A DNA stretch of 64,000 nt. Source: Anarhynchus alexandrinus. Taxonomy: Eukaryota; Chordata; Aves; Charadriiformes; Charadriidae. The DNA is taken from NCBI GenBank assembly GCA_008711295.1, contig VUYV01000403.1, positions 124,001 to 188,000 on the forward strand, given 5' to 3'. Below the pieces are notes generated by a model. That model saw nothing but the letters and a program-made list of their open reading frames with translations, searched no databases and was not told the origin of the DNA. The translations under genes and the position numbers were made by a program. Within the stretch, counting starts at the first letter, position 1. Each line of letters starts with the position of its first letter. Shown piece by piece: positions 37,795-50,740 of the stretch.

Positions 37795-40700
37795 TTTCTG
37801 AGCAATTTCTACACATTTCTTCAGCTGCCCTCTTATTGATAGGATTTTAGCCATATTTCTTCTTTTTTGCTTCTTTAAATGTGCAATCCAGTTTTTCCTG
37901 CTGGAAATAGTCTCCAGCAAAGAAGTATTCAAGTGTTAAGCAAGCTTGACCCTTCCTATTTTAAGTCTTTGGCACTGCCGCACCCGTAAGCATCCAGGGC
38001 AAAAAGTGAACATGATTTCCCGAAGCCTAATGATAGAATTTCCCAAACAGTAAGCGAGTTTGAGTTAGGAAGTTCCTTTTTTTGATTACTTAATGGCCTG
38101 CATTCATTAGTTAGGGGTGTCACCATCCCTTGTTCCAGCTGCATGTGTTTGGGCAAGGTTTCGGACAGTGCAAGGAATCTCATTCTGCAAGATGCTTTGT
38201 GTTCACAGTCCAGCTGAAGGTTTCACGGTATATGGATGGGCATTTTCATATGGGTTGACTGCATGCCTGCTTGAGCACAGGAGCAAGGGGTTGGACAGAT
38301 CCTCCATGTGAAGCAATACAGCAGTCAAAGTTGAGGGTCTGTGAGTGGTTGCTGTGAACCAGCAAGTATCCCCCTCTTCCTGTTCTGGGCAGGAAAATAT
38401 TTGTAGGTGCTTACCCTGTTCTATACATAAAACAAATGAGCAAAACAAAGCAGGACTCTTCCTGAATGTAATTCTGACAGCTGGTTTATACCCAAGCACC
38501 TCAAGAAATGTTGAATTGTTCTTGCCTTGTGGGAAGAAAAATGAACCTATGCTTGGGCAGACATACAGGGCAGATTTTGCCCCAGGGGTGCCTGGCCAGT
38601 GGCATGTTCTTATCTATACTTGATGCACCTGCTGATCTCAGCTCTATAAGTATGTTTTATAAGTTACTGAATGTGTTTTTCTTGCAGAAGTCTGTGCCTT
38701 TGGCCACCCTAACTTTGACTCCTTCCTTCATTCATTCACCATGCTGGTGTTCTGCCTGCATGTACTCCCTGCCACAGAAGGGTCTTGAGAAATTGCTTCT
38801 GAAAACTGATCTGAAATTGCAAGGAGTCCCAAGTCTCTGCTTCCCAGATTTCTTTACAAAATATTATATTGCATCTGGTACTATATTTTACAAACCACAC
38901 TGGCACAGCTTAATAGTCCAAGCTTTGTCTTAAATAAAGTATTAAAAATCCTCTTTTGGTTTGAAAAAAAATATCTCTTTTCTCACTTAAGATGAGAAGT
39001 AAATCTTCTGTCTACAGTGGCAACTGGTCCAGCTACAGAGCTCTGACAGTAACAGAGAACATTTTTTCTGCCTAACATTTTATTTGGGAGGTAATCGCTT
39101 TAACTGGTGTCTGCGTAAGGATTTGAAATTCCCAGTTTCTTCATTCTAGCATAGACTGGTCTGAAGGATGGCAGATCAGCAGACAGAAGCCAGGCTAGGA
39201 AGAGGCAAGACCTTCAGCTGTCACCTGTTTTGGTTGTGGCATTGTTGGAAAGAGAGGTACCACCTCATCCTCTCCCCATAGTGGTATTAGTCAAGCGGTG
39301 GCCCACCCTGGAAGCCATGTAGGGATGACAGTGCTGCTGTTGAAGAAGCATTGAAGAGGACACAAGGCATTAAGAAACAGCAGTGGTAAAGCACCAAACA
39401 TGGCCTGAGAGAGGACAGGTTGAGTGGATGCAATCTGAGGAGGACTTACTGTGAGAGGAGAGGTGTTGATCAGCTTATCCTTGCTAGATATTTGATGCAA
39501 AAGCACGGTAAGGCATTTTTCGCTAAGCAAACCCAGCACAGCGTGGTTGGGAATGAAGGGCCTAGACAGGACTGCTGTAATTTTCATCTGTGTAAAAGGC
39601 TGGTCCTCCAAAGCCTCTTCTTACTGAAAGTGAAAGCAGGGTACGAATCATATACAGATTTGAGGGTTGGTAGAGTTTTTTCATTTTTTCACCCTGGTTT
39701 GGTTGAAACAGTCAAGGGCTCTGTGTTTGGTTTCCATTCCTACCTGGTGAAGTGATGTAGACTGAAGATGGGGTATCGCTCTGCAGACGTATACTACTTT
39801 AGTGTTACTGTACAATGAAAACAGAACATACCAGGGCTCCAAAAAATCAACAAGTAAGTGTAGGGGCTTAACAGAAAAGATTCAATTTAGTTGATCGTTA
39901 GTGGAGGTACACAAGAAGGGATGACAGAGACAGGAAATATTTACAGAATTCGACACAGAAGAAATGGAAGTAGCAAAGTCTAAGCAAGGAATAGGGTGGA
40001 ACAGAAGCAGGATGAAGACAAGAGACAATTTTTCTTTCACCATCTTACCTCCTTGCCTTTCTGGAGAAATCTGCCACAGGGAACTTTGTGACTGAGGATT
40101 CTAGAAAATACACCGATGTCAGCAAATGTTTTGCATTAAATTAGACTCAGTGTCTGGAGAGGTTTTTTTCCCATTTCTAGCATCCAGCTCTAACTGTGAC
40201 AGTCTAGAAGATGGCAATAAAACCCTAAATCCTGCTGTAATTTTAACTTGTACAGTCACAGAGAAACTTGTTCAGAACAATATTGGTCTGAGGATGCACA
40301 GAGAATACCAATTTCTGACATTTCTTCTTCCATCAAAATCAGATTAAATGCTGAATTCAAAATAAACATACCGATTACAGTACTAAGGTATGATTTATAA
40401 AAACTACAGTATGGTCAGTGTAATTTCATATGCTTTTGGTAATGTACATGCCTAAATCAGCTGTGTTTTGTACAACTCCATATCCTTATTTTCAGATTAA
40501 GTTCATCACAGTTTGTAGCATTTCCAGCTAAAATATCATCCCCTGGTTTAGAAGATTAAACTAATCTTCATCTCATGGCAACAGCTCTGGTTGGCATCCT
40601 AACACTGCTGTTGCCAAACGATTTTGTGATGTTACACATTCATATTAAGCTAAATTAGCAGTAGGAGTTATGCACTGAAGTTACAGCACATATCATCATC

Positions 40701-43522
40701 ACCGAGTGGGAAATTGTTTGATTGAAACGATTTCCTATTTAGCCACAGTGGGCAGCTCATAAGCTGTTCAGGGCTTTGCAGGTGGGAAACACGCAAAGGA
40801 ATTCAGGAATGAAAAAGGAATACACTTATGACCAGGCCCTCATCCAGCATATAATGGCATTCCCACTGGAGCATGCAGCCCTGATCTGAATGGGGAAGGA
40901 GATGTATAAGACTCAATGCATTAATCATTGCAGGTTACTGTCATGGATAGAGAGAGGATAGTGTGGTGCAGTGGTACAGACTTCACAGTGTCTTGGAAAA
41001 TTCGCTGCCTGGCCATAACTCCTTGGATTTCAGCAGAACTAACCTGAATTACACAAAGTCATATCTTGACCTTAAATGATAATCAATAACATAATTAGTC
41101 ATTGACATAATAGATCTATTAGAGCTGTTTGGAAAAGAAAACATTCTTTAGAAAAATATCGAAATTGTGTTGGAAAAAAGGAATAGATATTTGGTTAAGA
41201 AAAAGAAAGGTTTTCCCTCAGAATCTGAAAGTGTTTGAAAGCGAGCAAAGCTTTCTGCAGATTTTGTTTAATAAACCCCCTCATTTTCCCACTACTGCAA
41301 TGTGCGAATGGAAAACACTAGATGAGTCCCAGTGCTTGGGAGTGGATGATCTTATCAAACTTCTGCACAAGCAGAACCACGAGCTCCCTTCCCTCCAGGG
41401 TCTTTACTCAGGGACAGGCAACGAGAAGATCACAGTTGAGGACTTCAGATACAACAGTGCACACATATTTCCACCCACCAGAGCAGATAGTATTTACCTC
41501 CATAAATGTGCTTTTGTGCATGTGACTTGAAACAGCATTCACCTCTTTTCTCTTTTTCCTTTTTCCCACCTCTGAAGCCATTTCATTTGTGCACATTCAC
41601 ATCTAGACTGCTTTTTGTTTTAGAGGGAAGGCTTTATACTTGTAATCCACAGGGGCTCAGGACCTCGCGATAGGTATTGAAAACATTTTTTTGACCTTTT
41701 TAACATTATACCAAATGCTGCTAAGCAATTAAGGCAATAAATCTGTGTAAACTGAATGCATAATTCCTCTTAGGAATATAAATATGAGAAAATTAAATGT
41801 CAACATCTACCTTAGTGTTTACAAGTGCAGCCATAGAATGCGAATTCATTGCCTTACCTGAATTCCAATTTTGTATATATTCCTGTTAGAGGGACTTTGT
41901 TTTTTTTTTTTTAATGAGTTCAGATACATAATCTCTTTGGTAGCACTGAATGTCCCACTTGTGAGGGACTTTCTCTGACACTGTTTACTGCTGATCCTAT
42001 AGAAGCAGGTGCAAAACCAACTTGCACAGTTTTAACAGAAGCACAATGTCAAAGACAGTGTCCCAGGCATGTGAGAGTTGATGGCAGTTCCCAGCTCTGG
42101 CAGCGGGTAGCCTGGGCCACATCATTTCACCTCTTTGTCTTTTGTTTCCTTTTACAGTATTTCTTGTCTCATTTGACTTAGAACCTTCTGGAGGCAAGAA
42201 CTGTATCCTGCTCTGCTTTTATACCACCCCTGGTGCCATCAGGGGACTACGTGCTCAACCCCAGACTCAGCTGAGACTTATACATTGCACATAAACACAA
42301 ACACCAATAATACACACTGCCCACAACTGTCTGTCCGTGCACTGGGGAGGAAAGGGGAGAGAAAGCAGGAACATTCTTTGCATTGAGGCACCATCTAGAA
42401 ACTCCTGCTGTTTGGAGCTGAGATCATGATAGCTATGCACTTCCTAATGACCCAAGAATTCACTGCAACTAGAGAAGGTAAAGAAAAATCCTCTCCTTGA
42501 TATATCCTATTGGTAGAGTGCCGATTTCATCTCAACACATGGTGGTTTGGGGTTAAAAGGTTGTTATTGAGAGTTTTATAATTTAATATGTCTCCTCAAC
42601 TAGGAGTCCCGCCAGAATACAGGAGGAGCCTCCTGTTATTTTTGTGTAGACTAGTCTAGTTGTTCTTCACTGTTTTACTGAATTTGTTCTACTTAGGACA
42701 GCAAAGGGAACTTACAACACTTCTATGGACATCACTTCTGTCTCATCTACCAGCCTGTGGATCAAGTAGCACAGTTGCATGATGAAGCTGAAAATAATAT
42801 TTCCTCACCAAAATGTGAATCTTTTTCCCTTTCATTGATTATTTTTTCTTGACAGTCGATGATCAAGTTGGTGTAGGCCTAATTAACATTTCCATCATTT
42901 AAAAATGTGTTAAGAAGAGTTTGATTTTAGCATTCCATTTTCTTGCATTTTTATGTTACTAAAATAATAAAAATGCAGTGGATGCCACTGTCTCAGACTG
43001 ACATCCTCAGAGAGAAATAACCTTGCTTCTGGTGTTAGCTGAAATGCAAGCAGGAATAGCATCTGTGAAGCCAAGCCAATAACCCCCCTTTCTTGAGTTT
43101 CAGAAGTTGATTCACTCAAATCCAATTAAAAGAATAACTCTGTGAATTAATTAAATTGCCCTTCCACTAAAGTTGGGGCTTAAACAGTTTGCTGCATTTG
43201 ACAGAAAAGCAAAATAACTTTTATTGGATAAAGGGTGAACTGAAACAGAGTTTCTGTCTTTGAGGTAAGCTGGGAAATGAGTGCTCAGCTCAGATTAAAT
43301 GGTAAACTTGGCTATTTCCATGTAGTTCCTTGATGGGTTCATCTGTACTTGCAAGTACTTGCATGATTACCTTAGTCATCACCGACAGGGATGAACTGCT
43401 TCTGAACAGATGTACATTGATAATCACCTTGCACGCTTTTGAGAGGAGACAGTCTCTTTCCAGCAGACTTTCTGTTGGCCACATGTCAAGTTCCCCATAT
43501 CCAGCTATGCAATGTTGTGGTG

Positions 43523-44093
43523 TGTTGACCTTGTCTAAGGGCCAAACACCCACCCAGACGCTCACTCACAACCCCCCCCTGAACAGGACAGGGAAAGCAA
43601 ATTGCGTGAAAAAGCTCACGGGTCAGGATAAAGGCAGGGAAATTGCTTATCAATTACCATCTGGGGCAAAACAGACATGACTTGGGGAAAATCAGTTTAG
43701 TTTATTGCCAATAGGATGGTAAGAAACAATGACAAATTATTTGGATATCTCCTCTGGCATGGGGTCCTCCATGGGCTGCAGTGTGGATGTCTGCTCCGAT
43801 GTGGTCCCCTCCAGCACCTGGAGTACCTCCTCCCTTCTTTCTTCTGACCTTGGTGTTCACACTGCTGTTTCTCACTTCTTTTTGTTTTTTTTTTTCTCCT
43901 CTCTTCTCTCTGTCTGTCATTTTTTGCCCTTTCTTAAATACTTTTTCCCAGAGGCGCCACCATCTTGGCTGTGGGGCCTGGCCGTGCCCTGGGGTGGGTT
44001 GGTTGGAGCTGACTGGAACCGGCTGTGTCCTGCTTAGGGCAGCCCTGGCCTCTCCTCACAGAGATCAAAGCCAGGGCATGGATGGTCTGTACA
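43523..44093 (-). mobile_element. Endogenous retrovirus LTR, minus strand, diverged
   Basis: Resembles, in reverse complement, a common avian ERV LTR. The plus strand starts TGTTGACC, then has 'ggccaaacacccacccag', 'ggggcaaaacagac', 'ttggggaaaatcagtttag', 'tcctccatgggctgcag', 'gaccttggtgttcac' and 'agaggcgccaccatcttgg' in family order. Minus-strand promoter and polyadenylation signals fit: TATTTAA at 43934-43940 and AATAAA at 43701-43706, about 230 bp downstream. The block of repeated units usual in this family between these signals seems mostly deleted. Both ends are approximate and I found no target-site duplication. No internal retroviral genes flank it, so it is probably a solo or truncated LTR. 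Family assignment is from memory. Confidence 0.65.
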
Positions 44094-47000
44094 AAAGCTC
44101 AGTGAAACCTGCAATTCCAGCAATTATTCTAGCAATATTCCTGACTTCCACATTGGACAAAGTTCATTAGATGCCTTTCCAGCTTTATGTGTCCATCAAG
44201 TTAGGTTGTTACCACATTTTCCACACTCACACAATATATTCCCTTCCCCATGCACAGTCTCATGAAACTGGGGACACCCCAGTTTTGGATCTCTCTTCAG
44301 TAAGGTGTATTGATGCTCTTCAGAGAGGATGAAGAGTTCTGGGTTTGCTGATGGCGGTCTCTCCTCCCAGGCATAAGGTGTCCTGCGAAGGCTACCAACA
44401 GGAAGGCACGATAAGAGTTTCACACTGGGATAAAAGAGATACTCTCTAACAGTCTTAATATTCTACTAGAAACTAGCAAACATTTTATAAGCAGACTTTT
44501 GAAACCTCTGTGAAGGGCTGATAATTAATAGACGCACTCCTGTGCACCGATATGTTGTTCCCTGTTCAAAGAACTATACTATAATTAGCTGCACTCAACA
44601 CAATTTAGAGCTTCAAGTGTTGGTGAAAACAAAAATAATTCTTACCTATTTTATGCTGATTCACTCTTTGCATAATGCTGAGCAATTGCAATGCCCCTTA
44701 AAGTTAAGAGCACAATCACTGTGCATCTAATCCCTCCGTACTTTCTGCAATATTAACTTTTAACAGTGTTCACACACCAATTGGGCTGTAATGGATACTC
44801 TCTGAATCATACACAGAGTTAGAGCAAAGGTTATAACTCAGGTACTGATGTTTTATTAGTGAAATCAAAGAATATAGGGGGGGTTGGGTTGACTTGGGTT
44901 TGTTTTTTTCTTTTTTTTCTTTTTTTTTTCCACAGAAAACCCTCCTTGTCAAATAAGTTTTACAAAATAACCTGCATAGGTATATAGAATATGACTAAGA
45001 ATAGTATCTGAGAGCAGAGGGTTTTGATAAAGCTGGGAAATTGCAGTGACAACAAAAGAAATTCTTCCTTATCTAATCACTATGTACATTTTGCTTAAAG
45101 AAAAAAAAAAAGATAAGTGAAGTCTATCAAAAAGGCTGGACTAGAATTTAATTCATAAGTGAGTCAAATCTCTTCAAACATTGAATTTTATGAAGTATTG
45201 TAAATCTAATTTGACATTTTTTAGTTTCATATCAAATTATTACCCTACCTATATTATTACTACACCCTATGTGTAGTACCATACATCTACTACATATAGC
45301 ATATGTGTGCATACTTCATATATATATATATGCAAAATATTTCTCAGTGGTTAACTCTGGAATTAGTGGCTCTGGGGAGTTTTTACCCTATCTTTGTAAA
45401 GGATTTCTTCCTCTTTCTGTGGAATTGAGGTAGTCTTCTCTCTTAAGGGATATTACCCCCAAAAAAATAAGACCCCAACGTACATTCTACGAGAAACTTA
45501 ATTTAGGAATTCACGCAGACAAAAGAAAACTACCAGAGATGCAGTCTGCAAACACTGGTCAATACCAGGACACTTAGGAAGATGCTATGAAATCTCTATT
45601 TCTACAATTGAAGTCTTTATTTTAGAGCTCAGCTGAAAGATGACTGTACCAGCTTCTGTACCCACTTCTGAAAGGCGGTTGATCGGTTCTGACTCACAAA
45701 GAAAAGCCACCCACTGGATCACCAGGTCACAGGTCCAGGTGAGAATCAAAACTGCGCTAGAGGCGGTTTGATAGAGCTGGCTGTTAATTGCAGCCAGTTC
45801 TCAGACTGACTGTCACCAGGTCCAAGAAGACCTCAGTGCTCCCTGCTGCTGCTCCGCTCCCAAGAAGTGCAACACTAGTGTCCAGCTCAGTGGGTGGCTT
45901 TTCCTCTCTGACATGCTCAGCCTTAGACCCCAAATCCCTAATCCTGGCTGTAATCTTGTATCCTAGCATCTGGAACCAGACAGTATTCACTGGGCAAAAG
46001 ATATTCCCGTTGGCAGTGGTCTAAGGTAGGTTGTGGGAAAAATATTTAAGAAAATAATAAAGTTGAAAATAAAAGTGAATCAAAAGCTGACCCTCCAGAC
46101 ATGCAGTCCCACCAGCTCTTTGAAACCACAGACAACTTGACTGGTGCATGGAAGCTGTGGAACCAAATTGCTTCTTATTAACTCATAGCAACAAGTGCTA
46201 ACAGCAGCTCATGGGAGGTGTAGGTGTTTGCTCTTTTCTTTTCCTGCCAGCAAAGATTTCTGAATATAGGTAGGAATATATTTCTGAATATATCTCTGGT
46301 GCCAGGAGATAGCTAGCTGAAATCCTGTTGTATCTAGGACAGCAAAAGTTCTTGGAGTGCTGTTGTCTTCTCCTGGGAGGAATTACTGTTCTTTATTACA
46401 TGGTAAGCAGAAACACGTACCTTACATCTTCACTGTAAATTTTTTAGTTTGAGAAGGTTTGGTGCAATGTTATGAAAAAGGAAAACTTCTCAGCTTCCAA
46501 ATTTTCTCAGTTCTGTTATCTGTCACAGCTAAAGAAATAACATTAGTTTTCTATTTTTTTCCCCCCAAGTAAGAAGACAAATAGAAACTAAGATCTAATT
46601 CTTCAGAGGGGGTGAAGCAACTAATGACACTTTTTAGGTTCAGCACTGTAGTCATTTACTGCAACGAGGTCCTCTGCTTGTGTAAGGAGAAATGTAGCCA
46701 TCACCAGGCAGTTTGCTGACACTGGCTAACAGAACATATGCCTCTGTTTTGGCAGGGAGATGGCAGATGTCATCCTGTGGGAAGCCTGGGGGAAAAGTGG
46801 AGACGTGACCTCAAACTGTACTTCTGCCTTCAGCCTGGCAGCGCAAACCTCCCTCTGTCATCCACCCCACCACGTGTTGTGCCCAACACCTGCATCGCCG
46901 AACGCTAAAGATGCTGCAGTCAATGGGGAACCTAAATAGCCAGAGTTCATTTGGGTTCTGTTCATTACATTTTGTTCATTTTGGGGTTTTGTGCTCCTAA

Positions 47001-50000
47001 TCTTCATTGTACACTTGTCTGGTATTGTGAGTGGCTGGCAGAAATGCAGGTTCATAGAGAAAAGGACGGCAGGGACTGTGTGTGGCCGTGTTGACAGGCC
47101 ATTCCCTGCTTTGTGATGTGGCCACAAGCAGGTGGCTGTATTAGCCACCCATCCTGAGATCAGTGGGGTTAAATTTCTGCCCCACTCTCCTGAAGATGGA
47201 CTCTTTGTTGACCCTCACTTTTCCATAGCTTCGGAAGCTTTCATAGTGCAACCCCTGAACGCACAGCAAATCCAGTCTCACACACAGATGTGAGTATCTT
47301 CTGATTCAGCAGAGCAGATGCAATTTCTGTGCATGTAGGGAAGCCAAATATCCCTCTGAAATACAGAGGCGAACTCCTCGGGGAGATGTGTTGTGCTGCA
47401 AAGAGCTGAGGGCAAATTGAATTTGAGAAGAGAGACGGGCAGAGGGTAAAAGCTGCACGAATATGTAAAGCAGGGGGATTTCTGCAGAAGACATTACTGC
47501 AAACTCAGCTGTAATTAAACTGCCCACAGCTGCTGTTTCTGTCACCTTTGGAAGTGGAAGATGCTTTAACCGGCAGCAAAGTCAAAGGAAAACTTTAGGT
47601 ATAACCTAACATCTCAAGTTGCTCACTGTGACCTAAGAGAAAATAATTTTTTTTTTATCTTGTCAGTTTACAGACATCCATGACCAGAAATGAATAAACT
47701 GCTTTACTTTGGGAAAGTTTTTGAGTAGAGTGCTTTGAAAATGTGGAAAACCCATTTGTTTCATATATGCATCTTGATGGTTTTTTCCCCTTCCCACTGG
47801 GAAGGAAGAGGGAAAATTAAAATAAAAAAAGGAAAATCTTCAGGAGTTTTCAGAGTTTCTTTTACTTTCTTGCTTTCTATTTAAAAAGTGTGCTTGTGAA
47901 AGAAAGAGGAAAGGAGAGGAAGAAAGCAGAGAATGAGACTCTTTAGAAGAAGGAAAAATTTGGGAATTCTCCCATTCTTCTTATTCACTCTTTTCCCTAC
48001 TTCTTTCCAATGGAAGGAAAAAGAGAGGGAGGGAAGGAAAATAACTAAGTGAGGAAGGTGATGGCAAGGAATCCAAACATTATAGGTTTTGCTTTTAATA
48101 AGGCAAGTACATTTGCTCTTAAATTGTTGGTCAACACTTCCTATAGGAAGAATACTTTTAAAACCAGCTTTGGTCGTTATGCATCATTATTTGTGTATAT
48201 GGCACTCTATATGTCTGCAGGAAGACAAAATCATTCTGAAGTGTTTGCCCCAGTGTGGGCAGATGTGGCAAGAAGTCTAGCTGTAAGATATGTTAGTGGA
48301 AAGGGATGCTATTCTTGCTGACACCAGATAGGTCTCTCTTTGAGGTAAGAAGACAGGCAGAGCGCTGCAATGCTGCAAAAACTATTTGGGAATATGCAGT
48401 CAACGAGTGAAGTGAAGCTGAGGTTAACTCAGGGAAGCTCAAACCGAATTTCCAAGGTAGCACTCAAAAAGTGTATCTGAGGAACAGAGTAAGACTGCAT
48501 ATGTGAAAAAAGGAACAAAGAGTGTGGGTTTGCAGGCAGGAAATAGAAAGCAAATTGATAGCCGTGCCATAAAGGCTGGGGGTATAAAGGACAAGCCTAG
48601 AACAGAAGGGAAGAAGTATGAGAGGCCATTATCTTTAAAGGAAAGAATTGCAAAGTGCGAGAAGCAACCGGCTTTCGTGTCTTTTGAGGAAGCATTAGAT
48701 ATAGGAAGACAAAACAATAATCCAAGGGAAAGTGGGGTCCCCAGATTGCAGGCAACATTTCATACTAGCAATGCAGTAAGACCTTCAGCAGAGTTACAAA
48801 CCAGTAAGGGTGTAGTTCAGATGCAAGCTTCTCAGGTAAATGGTGCCAGTATAAAATCCATTTGTGATAAGAATATTTTTTAGAGGCAGTCACAAGAAGT
48901 GCATTGCTAAATTGCCAGTCTCCTCTTGTAAATGTTTTCCTTTTATCCATCCTATTCTTTCCTACGAACTTCCAAATGGAACAACAGTCATTTTGTTAAT
49001 TAAAGATATCAGGTATGAACATGATGCTCGTAGGTTATTAACTTGGTATCAGACTATCCTTCAAATGCTATATTTTACTTCTTGAGGGATCCTGCAGCAA
49101 AGTGAGACGCTATGATCTCCTTAATCAGAGACTCTAAGGCATCAGAGTTAAAGCTAATTAGAATTTATGAGACTTTGGAGGGAATATAATTTGTATGCTA
49201 ACACTATAGGTGATAAGGGGCTTCCAGATGATGACTGTACATCTCAGCTGAGCTTGGGTACCACAGTTTGACAGGATAAATCATTAGGAGTACATCACAC
49301 AATATTCTTCCGTTTCACCTTATTTTCAGTCAGAAGGCTAAGGCAGAGAAAATACTCTGCATGTGACACAATTTTGTGGCCCACCTTTTGTTAAAATCTA
49401 GACTGGGACTGAAGCAGCAATCAACACCTCCTGCTTAAAAAGCATTTCTTTTCAGTAAAGTCTCAGCTGCTGACACAGCACCTCGCCATTCAGATGTCCA
49501 TCCTGCTTTCCTCCTAACACCTGGATCGTATCCCATCACGAGTAGGCATGTGCTTGCTAAGCATTCACTGGGGACTCTGTCAGAGGAATACAAACCTGCT
49601 TCAGTGATTTTTGAGTAAGTGCTCTTGAGAGCTGTTTGAACCATCTCACCAAATCCAAGACAGCTGTTCCATTGTCAAAGTCAGCTTAACATATGGTTTA
49701 TAGTGATCATATATTTATATTATACACGGTATAAAATAAAACAAAAGGTGCTTGAATTCTATGAAGACAGCAAATTGCTATAAGTAGAAATGGAGAGAGA
49801 ACAGTGATTATAGACAATCTGTACCAGAGTAGCAGGAAACATTACCAGGAAAAGGAGAGGAACCATGAAAGGGAGGACTTCACTACTAGGACAGCTGTCT
49901 ACTTGGTATCTAATACCAACAGGTATCTGATGAATGAAATCTCTCTGGGAGCCTCTGGTGATGGCAGTAACATTATTCTGCACTGGCATGCTGTTTCCAT

Positions 50001-50429
50001 GTTGGGGCAGGTTGGTGGGAGACTCTGAAAGTTGACTGTATAGGATATCTGTTGTACACAAGTATGAGTTTGTGAATTACAGAAATTACTAATCCTGAAA
50101 TGGACTTGAAGTCCTTTTAGCCATCTCTCTTCTCTGGGGAAGAATAAGTGTATGTCCTTGACACTGCTTGTAGCCTTGTTAAAAATGCCAAATATTTCTA
50201 AGATCCATGTTTCTGCATATCACTAACTTTAGAAGGTTTTTTTTTTCCTTATGTTTGTATTATTTCTCTCTTGTGGCAAAGAACTTTCTGTTCCACATTT
50301 GGTGCAAAATTAAATGACTGCAGTCCTCTATGAAAATGCTGTTTATATCGGAAGACACCTGGTGGACACAGAAAACGTTTGACCTCTGTTTCTCTTTTAA
50401 TAGTATTTTCATTAATGAATGGTATGTTG
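44094..50429. other. Gene-free stretch with purine-rich and pyrimidine-rich tracts
   Basis: No known gene. A pyrimidine-rich tract followed by CACAG at about 44900-44935 looks like a splice acceptor, but no exon follows. A purine-rich area occupies about 47880-48040. An open frame of 141 codons at 48461-48883 (plus, no ATG near its start) and a further open frame at 48864-49085 show no domain I recognise. Both are treated as unproven. Confidence 0.5.
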
Positions 50430-50740
50430 TGTCCTTCTTCAAGTCTCTTTATTCTAGATGGAAGAAACAAAATTCTTGACAACCTTTTCTCATCAGTCTG
50501 CTTTCTAAAGCTCTCAGAAACAGTGTTACTCTCTTCTGGGATTTCCCCATTATTTTTACATTTTTGTACTCCACACAGGTTCTCAACAGTGCTGTGCGGG
50601 CAGAAAAATTACATTCTTTGCCACTTATGAAACCTCTGTTTGTACATCCCACAATTGCATTAAAGTGTCTTGCAGCAGTGTGTTCTTGACTCACGTTCAG
50701 CTTCTAATCTACTATAACCTCCAGGTATTTTTTTTTTGTG
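50430..50740 (-). mobile_element. Old CR1 (L3-like) LINE fragment
   Basis: In reverse complement it matches the C-terminal RT region of old CR1 elements. Plus-strand blocks in order are 'ctttctaaagctctcag' (about 50501), 'tactctcttctgg', 'gtactccacacaggttctc', 'cagaaaaattacattc', 'gtacatcccacaattgc' and 'ttgactcacgttcagct', then 'aatctactataacctccagg' (about 50706-50725). It has no reading frame. Its limits are approximate. Confidence 0.6.

Larger units (their letters stand above)
36461..43522. other. Gene-free stretch upstream of HTR2A
   Basis: About 7 kb without a recognised gene. It contains a G-rich tract (36709-36743), a TTTGG repeat (37770-37794), two copies of gcaacctactgg near 37708 and 37729, and a T12-type run near 41906. 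Small open frames on both strands show no family features. Confidence 0.55.

Noticed and set aside
44895..44936. Splice-acceptor-like pyrimidine tract ending in CACAG on the plus strand
   Set aside because: No open exon or donor follows. The tract is better read as low-complexity T-rich sequence.
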